Source of the DNA: Earliella scabrosa
Lineage: Eukaryota; Basidiomycota; Agaricomycetes; Polyporales; Polyporaceae
DNA: 64,000 nt
Direction: 5' to 3'
Assembly: GCA_022605405.1 (NCBI GenBank)
Contig: JABYQQ010000013.1
Span: 930,001 to 994,000 of the forward strand
Shown piece after piece: positions 9,701 through 22,765 of the stretch. Below the pieces are notes generated by a model. It saw nothing but the letters and a program-made list of their open reading frames with translations. It was not told where the DNA came from and searched no databases. The stretch's first letter is position 1. Every line of letters starts with the position of its first letter. The position numbers and the translations under genes were made by a program.

Positions 9701-11692
9701 ATGACCACGCCCACTCGCCAGCTCGCCCTCGGCGCCGGCGCGAACGCGTCCAAGTTCACCCTCACCGATACGGAACTAGTCGTCGAACGCGCTGCAGACA
9801 GTGAGCATATCCATGCTCCGACTTTGGGCTTGTCTGACCGCAGTCCAGAAAAGTGGCCCAAGGTCCGGGCGCCGCTCAGGAATGTGCTCTGGGCGGAGGT
9901 CAACAAGGACGTGTTCGAGGTGTCCTTGCTTGCAAACAAGAAGTCCAAGGCTCCTCTCAGTCTTCTCCATGTCACTGGGTCCGTGAGTGACGCGGACAGG
10001 GAGGATGCGGTCGCATTCACGGAGGCGGTCATGGCCGGGGCGTACGCCGGTAATGTCCATTCCGTCATCTCGGCATTCACGTCTCTCATTTGCCCAGCAC
10101 TCCCCACCCAGAGGCGACTCAAGGTCTTTGTGAACCCAAAGAGTGGTCCTGTCAGTCCAAGCTCTCTACACCCATCTCTGTGTGTTCTGAATGTCTATGA
10201 CAGGGCAAGGCTGTGGGCCGTTACCGGAAGAAGATTGAACCAATCTTCAAGGCTGCAAGGTGCAAAGTTGACGTTACTTGTGCGTGCCAGTGTCCAAGGC
10301 TCGTGTCTCCTCTCACACGCATTGCGTACAGTCACTACGCGTGGCAAGCAAGCCCAGGAAATCATTGAGAAGCTGCCCCTGGACGCATTTGACGCCGTTG
10401 TGGTCATGTCTGGGGATGGCCTCATACACGAAGTGTTGAATGGGTATGCCGCACACGCCGAGCCTGCCAAGGCATTCCGTATACCCATCACACCCATACC
10501 TGCTGGGTCGGGCAATGGGCTTGCGATCAATCTTTTGGGAATTCAGGTCAGTCCTTCCATGTTACATCAAACTTTGTCAGAGCTGAAACATCCTGATAGG
10601 AATCTAAGGACATCTCAGTCGCTGCGTTGAATGCGATCAAAGGTACGTGCAACTTGTACGTGATTGATACGAATGGTGTTGACACGTCCCGTTTGGCAGG
10701 CCGTTCGATGGCCACCGACTTATTCTCTGTTACCCATGGTGGCAAACGTTACATTTCGTTCATGTCGCAGGCAATGGGGCTGATGGCGGACATCGATCTC
10801 GGCACCGAGCATTTGCGTTTCATGGGTGGACAGTGAGTTGGACTCCCCTACTCCGCCGAATCTTTGTTCACGCTCTGGTCGCAGGCGCTTTGTAGTTGGA
10901 TTCATATACGAAGGTATGTGAAAACATCCATTGGAATGCATCTGCCATCCTGATGTTTTCCATGATCCCGGTCAGTCATGAAGCACAAGGCCTGTTCTGT
11001 GAAGGTATCCGTCAAGGTGGCGGAGAGCGACAAACGCAAAATGGTTGAGGCCATGCATGCATCGTGCGCCGAAGCACGGGCCACCTTCGCAACATCATCT
11101 TCAACCGCTGAGCCTGAAGACGCCCCAACGGGCCTTCCTCCGCTCAAGTACACGGGCGGCGCTCAGACGGACGACGAAGGATGGATAACGTTCGACAAGC
11201 CGTACACTTTCTTCTACGCTGGACAAGGCCCCTACGTAGCCTCCGACCTGGCACAATTCCCTGTCTCCCTCCCGAACGACGGCTATATCGACGTCGTCTT
11301 CCAGGAGCGCGTACGTACCAGTTCTCGTGCACACCTCTCGCTCATGCTGACCTTGACCGCGTGGCCCAGAGCACTCGTACGACGATGCTGAAGGCCATTG
11401 ACGGCGCAGAGCGCGGGCTGCCATACTGGCTGGATTCGGTTAGTTGCGCTTCCCCCATGCCCATACAAACAACCCCTAACTGACGGGTGGATTCCAGCAA
11501 CATTACTTCAAAGCGCTTGCGTATCGCGTCGAGCCACAGTCGTCGAAAGGTTTCCTTTCGATCGATGGTGAGGCGTACCCGCTGGCGCCATATGAGCTGG
11601 AGGTGCACAAAGGTCTCGGAGCCTTCCTGAGCATGTATGGCTGGTTTCAGTTCGACTTCGACTTGCCGTCAAACAAGACCGCAAAGAAGTGA
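9701..11692 (+). CDS. LCB4: sphingoid long-chain-base kinase (sphingosine kinase family)
   Basis: This enzyme phosphorylates sphingoid bases such as phytosphingosine with ATP, giving long-chain-base 1-phosphates used in signalling and sphingolipid breakdown. The diacylglycerol-kinase-type catalytic domain is clear: RRLKVFVNPKSGPGK, then VVMSGDGLIHEVLNG (the GDG nucleotide-binding motif), and TPIPAGSGNGLAINLLG. Later conserved stretches include MSQAMGLMADIDLGTEHLRF, RFVVGFIYE, KYTGGAQTDDEGWITF, FYAGQGPYVASD and FLSIDGEAYPLAPYELEVH. The protein ends LPSNKTAKK. Introns interrupt the coding region near 10151, 10545, 10835, 11310 and 11440. The N-terminal 130 residues (LGAGANASKFTLTDTELVV onward) form the family's PH-like part. 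Whether this is the Lcb4- or Lcb5-type paralogue cannot be told. No signal peptide is seen. Confidence 0.9.
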
Positions 11693-12122
11693 ACGACCTG
11701 TTGTAGTCTCTTGGTTGTCCTCTGCTGTTGTTCCAGGTCTTTCGCGGTCTCCCTGACGTATATACCCCAGTGTTGGTGCTCTACGGCGGGGGCAGGATAC
11801 CATGTCTTCGATTATTGTTGGCTACAATACTTCGGCTACGTTCCCGTCGATGCAATCTAATCCCAGTGGATCCACCCGGGGTCAGAGACATCGAAGAAGT
11901 GCGAATTGCCTCCAATGAGCGGCATTATGCAATGTAGATCTAGCCTATGACACAGGTGTAGTAGAGAGAGCGTGTAGTGCGACTGCGTGATCACGAGCGA
12001 GTACAAATTGTCCGATCCGACCGATATCTAACTCCGAGTCCGTGTGCGTATGTATGAGATGCGAATGTAAGATATGTGATGGAAACTGTCCAATGTGTGC
12101 TGTATGCAAATGCAAAATGTCT
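11693..12122. other. convergent 3' region
   Basis: These 430 bases lie between two stop codons facing each other (LCB kinase and glucan synthase). They presumably hold both 3' untranslated regions. I see no coding evidence. Confidence 0.5.
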
Positions 12123-15100
12123 CTATAGGTCGTGATCATGGTCGGGCTGCGAGAAGTGCATGGGGTTAGCTTGTGGTGCAGACACGATGAGGAAGACAGG
12201 AACTGACCAAGTTGTTCCTTGCGGTAGAACCAGAAGTAACCGATAACGATTATGATCTGGCAAATGAGTGCAATCCAGAAGGGCGCGGATGCGAGCGGAC
12301 TGCCCAAGAGGCCATCCTCGAAGTCCCACTGCGCCGCATCTGGGAAGACGCTCCCCGGTCCTATCCTATTTGGTGCGGTGGCGCGGGCGACCATGACACA
12401 GATGGAGCCGATGACCTGCGCGAACGCGAGCGTTGCGCAAACGTGTAGTCGCGAGAGCGTCTGAAGAAGAATAAGACCTAGGCCAACACCCTGAATGGCG
12501 TCGAGGACACCGAGCCAGAGCCACAGGCAGACTCCAAGGTAGGGTCCGGCATGGCCGGCCCATGGGATGTACAATGCAAGTGAGGACGTGCCCCAAAGCA
12601 TTTGACACCATCGTGGAGCGCCGAGACCAACTGCGAAGACGGGGAGGAGCCATGTATGCGTTTTGCTTAGGTATGTGAGGATACCCATCATGACGCCCCA
12701 CACGACGATGAAGAAGGCGATGACGAGAAGGGCGATCTGCCACTTCGCGATGGGGACGTTCCACAGGAAGGCCCAATTCCTTCCGTAAGGCTGGAAAGGG
12801 TCCGTTAGGCGATTATCAGTGTAAGTCAAGTCGAGAGCTACTCACCCCGCTCAGCCAGTAGTCGCGCAGGATCTCCGAGCCAAGGAACCAAAGGACGATC
12901 TTCCGCCTGAAGAGGGTCCTCAGGAAGTTGGGGACCTTCGGAGGCGTCTGGCGGTAGTAGTCTGAGGAGATTCACATGAGCTAATGTCTGCATATATGCG
13001 TTGTGAAACCTACCCGGCAAGCCGTAGAGCATGAGATAAGCGAACAGGAAGCTCATAACCGACAACGGCCAAACAATGAGAACGATCCACCAGGGCGGAA
13101 GGCTGTCTGCCGCGGCGCCATCGAGCAAGAAGCCCCAGTACCACAACGCCGCCACCCAGATTTGCTGCGAGCCCTGGACAATGCATGCACGCAACATCCA
13201 CACCTCTGTCGCCGCACCGGCTTCCTCACCGAAGTTGAGACCGAAGAAGCAGAACGCGGCTGCGGATGCGATAGCGTACGCCCAGGTTGCGGCACTCGAA
13301 AGTGCGACATGCGCGACGTTGAGGACGCTGGCGACAGACGGAAGACCGATGAGGAAGAACGCGATACCGAAGAAGACCCATGGCGCTGAGAGCACATATA
13401 CGGAAGGCTTCATGCGGAAGAGGAAGTACCAGACGATCGAGGATGCGAGGAAGACGCCGCCGAGCACATACAGCTGAAGGTTGCTTTGCGAGTTCTGACC
13501 GGAGAGCAGTGTGATCTGGAAGCTCGTGGCGGCCAACATCTAAGAGGCACAAAGACGAGAATAAGTCAAGCGACATCAGGTCAAACGCAGTCACGTACCT
13601 GTCCGAACGCGATGATGATGGTGTACAAGGGCCAACCGAAAACCTCCCGTGCGAGGGCAATCTGGAGGCCGGTCATGATGACAACCCCGTTACCGTTGGG
13701 CAGCACGCCGCTGTACTCTCCGTTGAGCCCGCTCGGCGCGAACGAATGTCCACTGGGTGATGACGGGCGAGAGTGGTCGAAGCTCGAACCTGCAGGGGTG
13801 CCCCAGACGGAGTCGCGCTGTGACGAACGGATACTGGCCGCGCTCGAGAGCTTGTCCTTCTTCACCTTGTCGAAGAAGGCCTCCTCGCTCTTCATCAGAT
13901 ACTTCTCGATAGACAGCTCGTGCTTGGAGTTGTGCGGGTTGAGCATCTGCAGCTTCTGCACGAACTCCGACGCAACCCCTCCATCGGCATCGGTGAACTG
14001 CATACGATACAATATGTGAGCATGACTAAACCTTAGTGCGTAAACAAGAGCATATACGCACCGAAGCAATGGCCTTGTTGAGCGGCGAGTTCTGCTTCTC
14101 GTCCACAATGGAAGCGATTGACTCCACCGACGATGCGCGTGAGTGCGCTCCGAAGGGTCGCGTGGGTGCCTCCAAGAATGGATCAGGGGCATGCCGTTGG
14201 TCACGACCGATGGTCCGGTTTGCACGCTCCAGGAAGTTGCCGAAGTCCTGGCGCACCTCGCTTGGACTGTGGTTGTTCGAGAAGTAGTCCCCCTCGTTCT
14301 CCGATACGTCCGTGCTGACCGATCCTCGGCGTCCGTGTGGGTTCATGCGAGGAGCCGCGAGGTGAGGGTCACCGCCAGGCGTAAGTGTCTCTTGACTCCA
14401 CTGTCCGGGCGATCCTGGCGTGTTAGGCGAGTGAATGCGCGGACTCTGGCTCTCAGCGATACTGCGGCTATCCCACTCAGGCTGCGACGGGTAGGCCTGG
14501 TACTCTGGTTCCCAGCTCGACGGCTCCTGAGTGTGGCCGGTAGGGTTGAAATCTGCGTCAGATGGCCTCCAGGCGTTCTGGCCGGCGATGCCACGGCTTG
14601 TCGTGATGCTACGCTTGTGGAAGTCCTCCATGCGCTGACGCCACTCGACGACAGGGAAACGCTGAACAGCAGACCGGGCACGGAGCATAGCACGTTCCTC
14701 CTCGGTGGACTTGAGGGCCATCTTGATCGTCTTCGTGAGCTGGGACATCATGTGCTCCGTCGACGTCGATTCAACGGGGAACCACTGTAACGCAGTCATC
14801 TCGTCAGTCCACCATCAATCGCAATGCAAAGACAAACGCACCCAACCAGGCATGAGACCAAGACCGCCGAGACGCGATCCGACACCGAGCGCACCCTTAC
14901 GACCGAACTCGACAGCGACCAAACCGAAGGGCTCGTCACGCGAGGGAATGAGCGCAAAGTCCGCACCGCTGAACAGGTAAGGCGGCAGCGCAGTGAACTC
15001 GGGCTTCGAGTACACACGATCCGGGTACATCTCCATCAGCCGGGCAAGCTTCTCCGCCGCGAAACGTCCGTAAAGGTCGATGACGGGTCCGACGGTGATA

Positions 15101-18100
15101 AGCTGTATAGACGGGCGCTTCTCGAGCCTAACAATGCGCAGCCAGTCAATTGTCAGCGTCGATCCACCCACCAAAAAGGCTATCGGACAAGAGGGACGTA
15201 CAGTGACGGCATCACGTCCGCGATTAGATCGACACCCTTCTGCTTCGACCACCGACCGACGAACACGAAGAGGTCTGCGTTCGGGTCCTGCTTGATGCCA
15301 GCCCACTCCTGCGCCTGACGCTTGTGCTCCGGACGCTCTGCCTCTGCAGACTGGTCGATCTGAATGTCGCGAACAGAGACGGGGTTCTCGTCCAGAGCCG
15401 CAATATCCGTGGGATCGGGATTGGGCAGAGAGTCGACGTGCTTGAGAGTCCAGAGAGCCGGGTACCGAGCCCAGGAACGCTTTCCGTACTTGTCGGACAC
15501 ACCGGCAACACCAATAGACTTCTGGTGGACGGAAATGAAAGATGCCGCAGCATGGAGCAAGTTGAACGTGTTTCCGAACTGGACGTATTTCGTGCAGTGC
15601 TCCTTGCTGATGTTGAACGCCGAGCACACCTCCTTCATCTCCTCCTTCGTGCGCAGAGGCCAGAGACCCTGGAACTCGGCGTTGTGGAGGGAGAGACAGA
15701 CAGGAAGGACCTTGGGCAGCAGGTAGATCGGAGCGAGCGCGCCGTGATAGTCGTTGATGTGGTAGATGTCGATGTGCGGGAAGCGACGGACGGTGGCAGC
15801 AATGGCCTGGTTCCACGTGGAGTAGAAGATAGCAGAGGACAAGTCGTCCATGCGAGCGGGGTACGGGTCGGCCTTGGTCTGCGCGCGGAAGACGGGACTG
15901 TCGAGGATGACGTAGGTGATGTTGTCCAAGACGTGCGTCTCGACCTCGATGAGGTACGGCTCGCCGAAGATGACAACCTCAATCGGCTCAGCGGGCTCGC
16001 CGGGCGGGTACTCGAGATCCTTGACCTTGGGAATGACCCAGATGAGGTCGACATCCGTCATCGCCTTGCCCATCAGACTCGACATGACACCGAGACCACC
16101 AATCTTGACCTTGAGCTTCCAGTCGATGATCTCGTACTCGAGCGTCGCGATGAGTACACAACGGCGCTTGTCCTTGTCCTCCGGCCAGCCGATGATCTCG
16201 TGGTTCTTGTGGTGGTGGCCGAACATCTTCTCCGTGATCGGTGTATGGTCCTTCAGGTTCGTGCTGGACTTGTTCCCGAGCGCACCGAGGATGGGGAAGT
16301 AGTTGCTGTGGTCCTTGTTCGGCTTCACACCCCACTTGTTGTACTTGATCCCGTAGAACGACCACATGAAGATCGCTACAGCAAGCGCACCAGTGATGAC
16401 CGGAATGGAGAGCAGGAGAGCATAGGTGATGGCGCCGATGATGGACTCGCCGCGAGGTTCCAGCGTCCAAGTCATGGTGTGATCGTCAACGACAAGAGCC
16501 CACGCCAGGTGCGGCTTCGGAGGAGCAGAAATGTTCAGGTAGTTCGGCGCAACGGTGTTCGGAGGGAGGCGATCGAGGACGCCGTCAGCGTCGACATCTC
16601 CGTAGTAGTAGGTGTCGTAGCCGAACACGTTCAGCTGCAGATAGGTCGGCCAGCTTGCCATGATCTCGAGCTCCCATCGACTATCCCCCTTCTGAGTCAT
16701 CTGCGCAGGGATACCCTTGTCGAAGCCCCACTGGTTGAAGGGACCACGAGCGAGGAACTGGGGAACGCGACGAGGCATGGCATATTCATGGTCGGCATGG
16801 ACGACAACGCTGCCCGACGTCGTGATGTTGCTGTAGTCTGCGATGTGCGTCAATCTCGCGAACACTCTGACGAGTCCGGCAATGCTTACACTGCACCATG
16901 ACGTGTTCGCCCTCCCAGAAGTTGTCCTTGTCCTGGAACATCGTTGCGTTGAGCGTCGTCTTCTCCTCGAACGGCTGCCATTGCGTCCAGTTACGCCCAA
17001 AGTTGGCAGAGTACCGGATCATGTCCGCGCCCCAAGCCTTGTGGGTAAACGTATACGAGTTGCCCGATACGCTGAACGCCGAGTTGTCGTAATCCGCATC
17101 GGGGAACACCATGACGTTCTTCGCCGAACCTTTCCGCAGCAAGAGGTGATCGGTGGTCTGCGTGAACTATTCAGCATACGTCCCCCGCATCAGCGTAAAC
17201 ACCGGCGCAGCAGGGCACTTACCCTGGTTGAGACGCCCGCCTGAGTTTCGGCGTCCTTGACCGTAATCTCCAAGATGCCGTCAGGGAAGTTCTGGAGCGT
17301 TGCTGACCACGACCACTGCGACACCGAAACGCCAGGAACGCGCGGCGGTGGAACATCCGTCAGGGTGACACACTGGACTGAGCTGATAGTGGGAGCGTTG
17401 CCATTGCCGGACATCCTGAGAGTGATCGCTTTCGTGACGCTGTCGCAGTCCATCGGCGTGTTGTATTCAAGCGAGATGTCCACAGTCGTGGCGTTGGCAT
17501 CTCCACTCTCAGCCCGAAGACGGGCATCATGGCCGGGCGAGAACTTCGTGAGCATCGGCGGAGGAGGGATCCACTGGTCGGCGGGAACGAGGGCCTTGAA
17601 TCCAAGAGGTTCCATCGTGACTGAGCCCAAGCAGCCATACCATGGCGCCCTGCTGTTGTTGAAGAACGAAGAGCCTGAATCCTCGAGGGTGTAGTTCTCG
17701 TAGGGGTAGAACAAGTTGCGAACAACCGTCCCGCCCTGATAAGGAGACGAGATCCACAGATCGCCCTTGCAATCGTATTCCCAGGTCTTGGTCTGATTTT
17801 CGTTCGTGTAGAGGAGCCAAACCTGATCACTGTTGCCGGATAGCTCCTGAACGCCAGGAATTGGGGCACGCGAGACGGACCAGAGGCCCATCTCGGTAGG
17901 GGTGCCGTTGGAGCCTGGTCGCGAGATGAAGTACGTCCAGTTACCACGTTGCACAAGGTTGAAACCATCTTGCAGAGAGGTGAAGTGCTCGCGGAGGGCG
18001 AGGAAATGCGCAAAGACACGACGACTGTCCATGGTAGGGTCGAAGTGGTCAAGGGAGTTCCATTCATCTTGGCAACCAACCATCGCCTTGCCCAGAGGCA

Positions 18101-20060
18101 TGTTGAAGTACTGCTCAGAGCCGAGAGCATAGCATCCATGTCGTTGCCACGCTTTGGTACTCATCATTGCCTGACGGCTGTGCAATTGGTGAGACTCAGA
18201 CACGACACAAACGATAATCTCCAAGATACTGACCCGTAGAGATAGTTGGATGCGCCGGTGTCATAGAGGTAAAGGTTCTGCTCCTCTCCGTAGTAATACT
18301 GTGGTTCAGGTTAGTACAGGGCCAGTGTCGAAACATATGCGGAGACGCACCAAAGGTACACCCGGCATGACTAGGTTAGTGATGAATGTTCCCAGGACAC
18401 TGCGCTGCGTGCCATTTTCCAGACTAGGCCACCGGAAGATATCGAAGTTGCTCGTGCCAAACATGTGTCTGGGGTCGACGGCGCCCGTCGAGGGGTTCAA
18501 GAAGTCGTTGTTAACGAACATCTCGTTCCATGCAGTCACGAAGTTGACATCCACGTCAAAGGCGACCTGCAAATTACCATCCATCCCGAGGAACCGTGCC
18601 AGTGAGCGATAGGTCGAGTAATGGAAGGCAACGCTGTCGAGTGCATTGATCGGAGGATCACGGAGGAAGTGCTGAGACATGTCCGCGGTCGTGTTGGCAG
18701 CCTCGAGGAAGCCGAGGGGACGCTGAGTCGGCGTACGACCACGACCTCTGGAGCAGACCTGTCAGTACGGCTGGAAGGCGCTAGAACGGTTCAACGTACA
18801 TGTAGAGGGAGCCAAACGTGTCTCCACCAGTGACCTCGCCGGGGATGAAGAAGTTGTCCTTGCCCAGGGCAGCGGCACACGCACGAGTGCTGGAAGCCCA
18901 GTGCGCGAGAGCGTCGACAGTGACTTGCGTCGCCTTGTCGATACGGATAGCGTCAATGTCAAGGGCAGTGATAGCCATGCACGAGAACACCTCCAGCCGT
19001 GCCAGGACGTCCGGTTTCCATTCGCGCAGTCGGTCTTGGACTGACGCGAACTTGGACAACTGACGTTGCCAATCAGGATGGACACCGAACGCTTCCATGT
19101 CTCCGTAGTGATCGAAATCTGATGCTTTGCATCCGGTCTTCCAACCTATGTCCTCGATAACACCATCCTCTCTCCAGAAGACAGGCATAACACAGGACTC
19201 GTTATATGCGTTGTTAATCTGCTCGGACACGTCGCGCAGTGAGTCCACGTCACATAGCTCGGGTGAGACTCGCCGCACCTTGAAATCCTTGTACTCCTCG
19301 AAGCCCCAAGGCACGTACAACGGGTCCTTCCATATTGCGTCATGTTCTCCGGGGTCGAACGGTGTGGATGTGTTAAGAAAGCTGCAGAAGAGTTAAGGAA
19401 ACGCGCCTTCATGTAGGAATCGACGGAGAGACCCACCCTTTGAAACCGATGAGATCGCCCATGGTGCCCACTGTGAAGTCCGCCATGATATACATTCCGC
19501 GGGCATGGATCGCGTCAACGGCAGCCTGCCAGTCGGCGAGGGTACCCCAATGAGGGTCGAGTACGGAGAAATCGAGGGGGGAATAACCTAGACGACACGC
19601 GATGAGAGGCGTGCGTTCAGTGCGTAGACGCGACTGAAGAGGTGCATGAACACGTACTGTCTGCCTGCCATGGCATGTTGAGGAACGGCGTGCCAGATAT
19701 GAAGATGCCCTTGATGCCCATGCCCTGGAGGTAGTCCAGCTTGGCGACCAAACCTCTCAGATCCCCGCCGGACCTGAGTTGAGTTTCCCGCCAGTCCCAC
19801 TCGTACATGGTTCCGAAGAAGTCGTTGTTGGAAGGATCGCCATCGGCGAACTTGTCCATGAGGATGGTGTAGAAGGGGATGGAACGCCAGTTCTCCGGAG
19901 ACTTGGTGTAGCTGGCACGTTTGGTGGTAGAGTAGTCGAGGGGGGACTGGGCGTTCTTGTTCATGTTGATGTTGTAGTCGGCATATCGCTCGTCGTACGG
20001 GGCAGCAGCACCGTACTGGGCGAGTGCCAGCAGGGACAGGAGAGCAGTCCTCACCCACAT
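12123..20060 (-). CDS. AGS1: alpha-1,3-glucan synthase
   Basis: This plasma-membrane enzyme makes cell-wall alpha-1,3-glucan. It starts with a signal peptide ([20 protein letters not shown]). The extracellular GH13 amylase-like domain follows, with [59 protein letters not shown] (nucleophile Asp region) and [17 protein letters not shown] (acid/base Glu). A membrane segment, [20 protein letters not shown], leads to the cytosolic GT5 glycogen-synthase-like domain. There, [36 protein letters not shown] and [20 protein letters not shown] are visible, then [20 protein letters not shown]. The C-terminal part is a multi-pass region (for example [19 protein letters not shown]). The protein ends QPDHDHDL. 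Domain order and length match the fungal AGS family. Numerous short introns are present. Its promoter side faces STE11. Confidence 0.95.
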
Positions 20061-20310
20061 GGCGGGCAGGAGTGTGCTAGCAAGGCGTCGTCGTGTTGTT
20101 GGTCGGAGAGAGGGAGCGCAGAGTCAGAGGAGGGGGCGGGAGAGGGCTAACGAAGAGGGAAGGGGAAAAGAAAGGAAGGGCAAAAACCTGCCGGGAGGAC
20201 CGGGAAGAGGGGGGCAAAGGAGGGAGAGAAGACGGCGAGCCAAGGGTCGGACGGGAGAGCTGGAAGAAGAAGAGGCGCATCCGGCAAGGGCCTGGTTTTA
20301 TTTAGTAGCG
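20061..20310 (-). promoter_or_regulatory. pyrimidine-rich leader and TATA-like element of AGS1
   Basis: On the AGS1 sense strand, the 200 bases before the ATG are strongly C/T-rich, as is common in highly expressed basidiomycete genes. An AAATAAAA stretch around 20294-20302 could act as a TATA-like element. Confidence 0.4.
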
Positions 20311-22765
20311 CTGCTGCTCCGTTCGCGTGTCCGGCGTCGCGTCCGACAGCCCAGAGCCGCCAAACAGCCGTCGCCCCCCAGACGCCGTCGTTTTCGCACT
20401 TTCGCGCCCGAATCTCGATCGTCTGACGTCTACCCTAAAAAGACATATCTCTTGCCCGATTTCCCACCGGCACATCTATCAGCTTCCGTCCGGCGTCCGC
20501 AGACTCGCGAGCGCACTTGTCTCGCCCGTCCTCCGTCCTGTCCACACATGCCATGGCCAGATCGACCGTCAGTCTGCCCTCGTCCGAGCGTTGACAACGC
20601 GCGAGCCCACACGCTGCTCGACCACTCCACCAAGTCAAGCTCTCTTCCACATCTCGCCGATGTCCTCTTGGACAGGGCGCGGTGTTTGCGCTGATGATCG
20701 TGCACTGGCGTCCGTCGGTGCGCCAGGCACGGTCTCGGGGAACCAACTTCAGCCACTGGCCATGGGTATTGACCGACCGCTCCATCGCGACCCGCAGACC
20801 AGCCAGTTAATCTGCGGCGGGAGGCTATGTTCGGCGCGTTCAACTATTGAACATCTTGTTCAACCCACCGATGTTACGTAGCGGCGTGCGTCCGGCTGGA
20901 TCACCAGCCAAATACACCGTGGCTGAAACCCAGATGGGTTCCTTCGCGTTCTAGAACTGACCCGTCCTCGCAGACATCCATGATGTACATGCGGCTGATT
21001 GATCAACGTAAGATGAGATTAGCTCGCGCTAAGTACGGATAGGTTCAGAACTCACAGATACAGCATTACTGCCATAATTACGGCGCATTGCGCCCATAGT
21101 TATAGACTCATAGGCGCAACATGACAAGGAGCCGTCGTCGCCGCGTCAGCAACGGCCTGGCCCGCCATCGTCAATCGCGACGTTGAGGGGTTAGTCGCCG
21201 GTAGAGCTGTCCCAGCCATTGGTTATGGAGCTCTTACAAGTCATCGTGGTACGGCATTACACCCTCAACCCCTCGGCAATAATGGAACCAGTGTATGCGA
21301 TAGCCGAAACCGTTGGCCAACGTGTCATGGCCATCCACTGACGGACGTAGCCCCGAGAACGTACTCCGAGCGACTCGAGAAAGAGGCACCTAAGAGCACG
21401 CGCCATGCATGTGCATGATGAACCGTGCCCATCACTGATCCACTTCAGGACCCAACACATTCACTACACTTCCACACATCAAGCCACGCATGGGTATGAG
21501 CACGACAATTTGTTTACAACATCCCCGAGATAGAGCTGAAAAGCCACATCGACGTGAATAGCCAGACATAGGTTGCATGGGTCGACCCAGTCATGGTATA
21601 GTACGAATGAGATCCTGAGATGGAGGGATAGAAAGTGATCTTCACTCGCCCTTCGTTCGGCCCAGCCGATCACTCAAGCGAATCGTGTCGTCCGAACGCA
21701 GGGCGGAAGTACTATAGGAAACTTTCGAGAACAATGCATGCGTACCTCGTGAACACCAGCTGAACACATCACAGCGAGTGTGTGCTCCGACTCGTCCACT
21801 CCAGAACGGGCAGACATGTCGTCATTCGTGGCAAAACTGATTGGGATTGGCTGGTGCAATAGCATCCTCTGTGCTCCCGTCTCCAGAGCCCACGCCATAG
21901 TTTAGCAACGGGCTATGCAACTTCGCGCAGGCGAGGCCTTGGCACGGACTCTCCGAGGCGAGCTCCACACTTTGCAAACGACCCTACTGCGTCCTGATCT
22001 GGGTCGGGTTGAGCATGATACACGATGAATGACAGCTCTTGCTTGTGTTGCAGACACGCGTGGTGCGGGTCTATAAACAGTGAGACGATACAGGGTGTGA
22101 GCAACGGTGGGAGGACTCTGAGGAATGCCCACTAAGTAATGGTACTTACTAGAACGACTTGGACTCGGAGTCTCTCGACCGTGGCGCCTGCCGCCTGAGA
22201 TAGAGAATATCCGCCGGAAGTAACCAGGTACGCGAGGTCGAATGGAGCACTAAGCAACAGTCGAGGTACGGCCATTTCAGTTCAGCGTTTCACACAGAGT
22301 CAAGCGAGTGAGCGGATGGGGCACAAGAGGCTGAGCACGATTTGAGGGACCCAGGATGAGCTATAGCAGCAGGCATGGAGGTACGAGTACAAGATGGGGT
22401 CGGACGTGTAACAGGACTGCAAATCCGTTTGATGAGCGCCTGGCGCCTATTGGACGAAACTTACCGGTTGTTGTTGTTGCGGTCGCCGTCGTGCTCTCTC
22501 TCTTTGTCTTCGTTCCCCGCCCCCGAGTCCCGCCTTCCTCTACGCCTGCTTCGGCTCCTTTCTTTGCGATTGTACATCTTGCTCGAGAGGTCAGAGCCTC
22601 ATACCGGTCTATGAGAGATTAATACAGGCGCTGGACGACGAGCTCAGACCATCCCGCATCTCGGCCAGTGTCCCCACCGCGTCCCCTCCCCGACCTTCCC
22701 CGCAACAACAGCTCAGTCACGGCAAGATCGTCCCTGCTGTCTCCTGGGTCTCAACATCATCACAG
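20311..22765. other. long non-coding stretch between AGS1 and STE11
   Basis: The divergent start codons of AGS1 and STE11 are 2.7 kb apart, the largest gene-free gap in the window. I found no frame with a recognisable domain, no tRNA and no transposon ends. Small inverted repeats occur: GGCTGG/CCAGCC at 20894-20909 and GGCGCA/TGCGCC near 21082-21094. The last few hundred bases before 22766 are C/T-rich and probably form the STE11 leader. Confidence 0.45.

Noticed and set aside
15324..16901. 525-codon open frame on the plus strand
   Set aside because: It is antisense to the GT5 region of the glucan synthase, whose conserved motifs are on the minus strand. Its composition is that of a GC-driven shadow.
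20059..20694. 211-codon open frame upstream of the glucan synthase
   Set aside because: It is Arg-rich low-complexity translation of the purine-rich complement of the AGS1 leader, with no domain.
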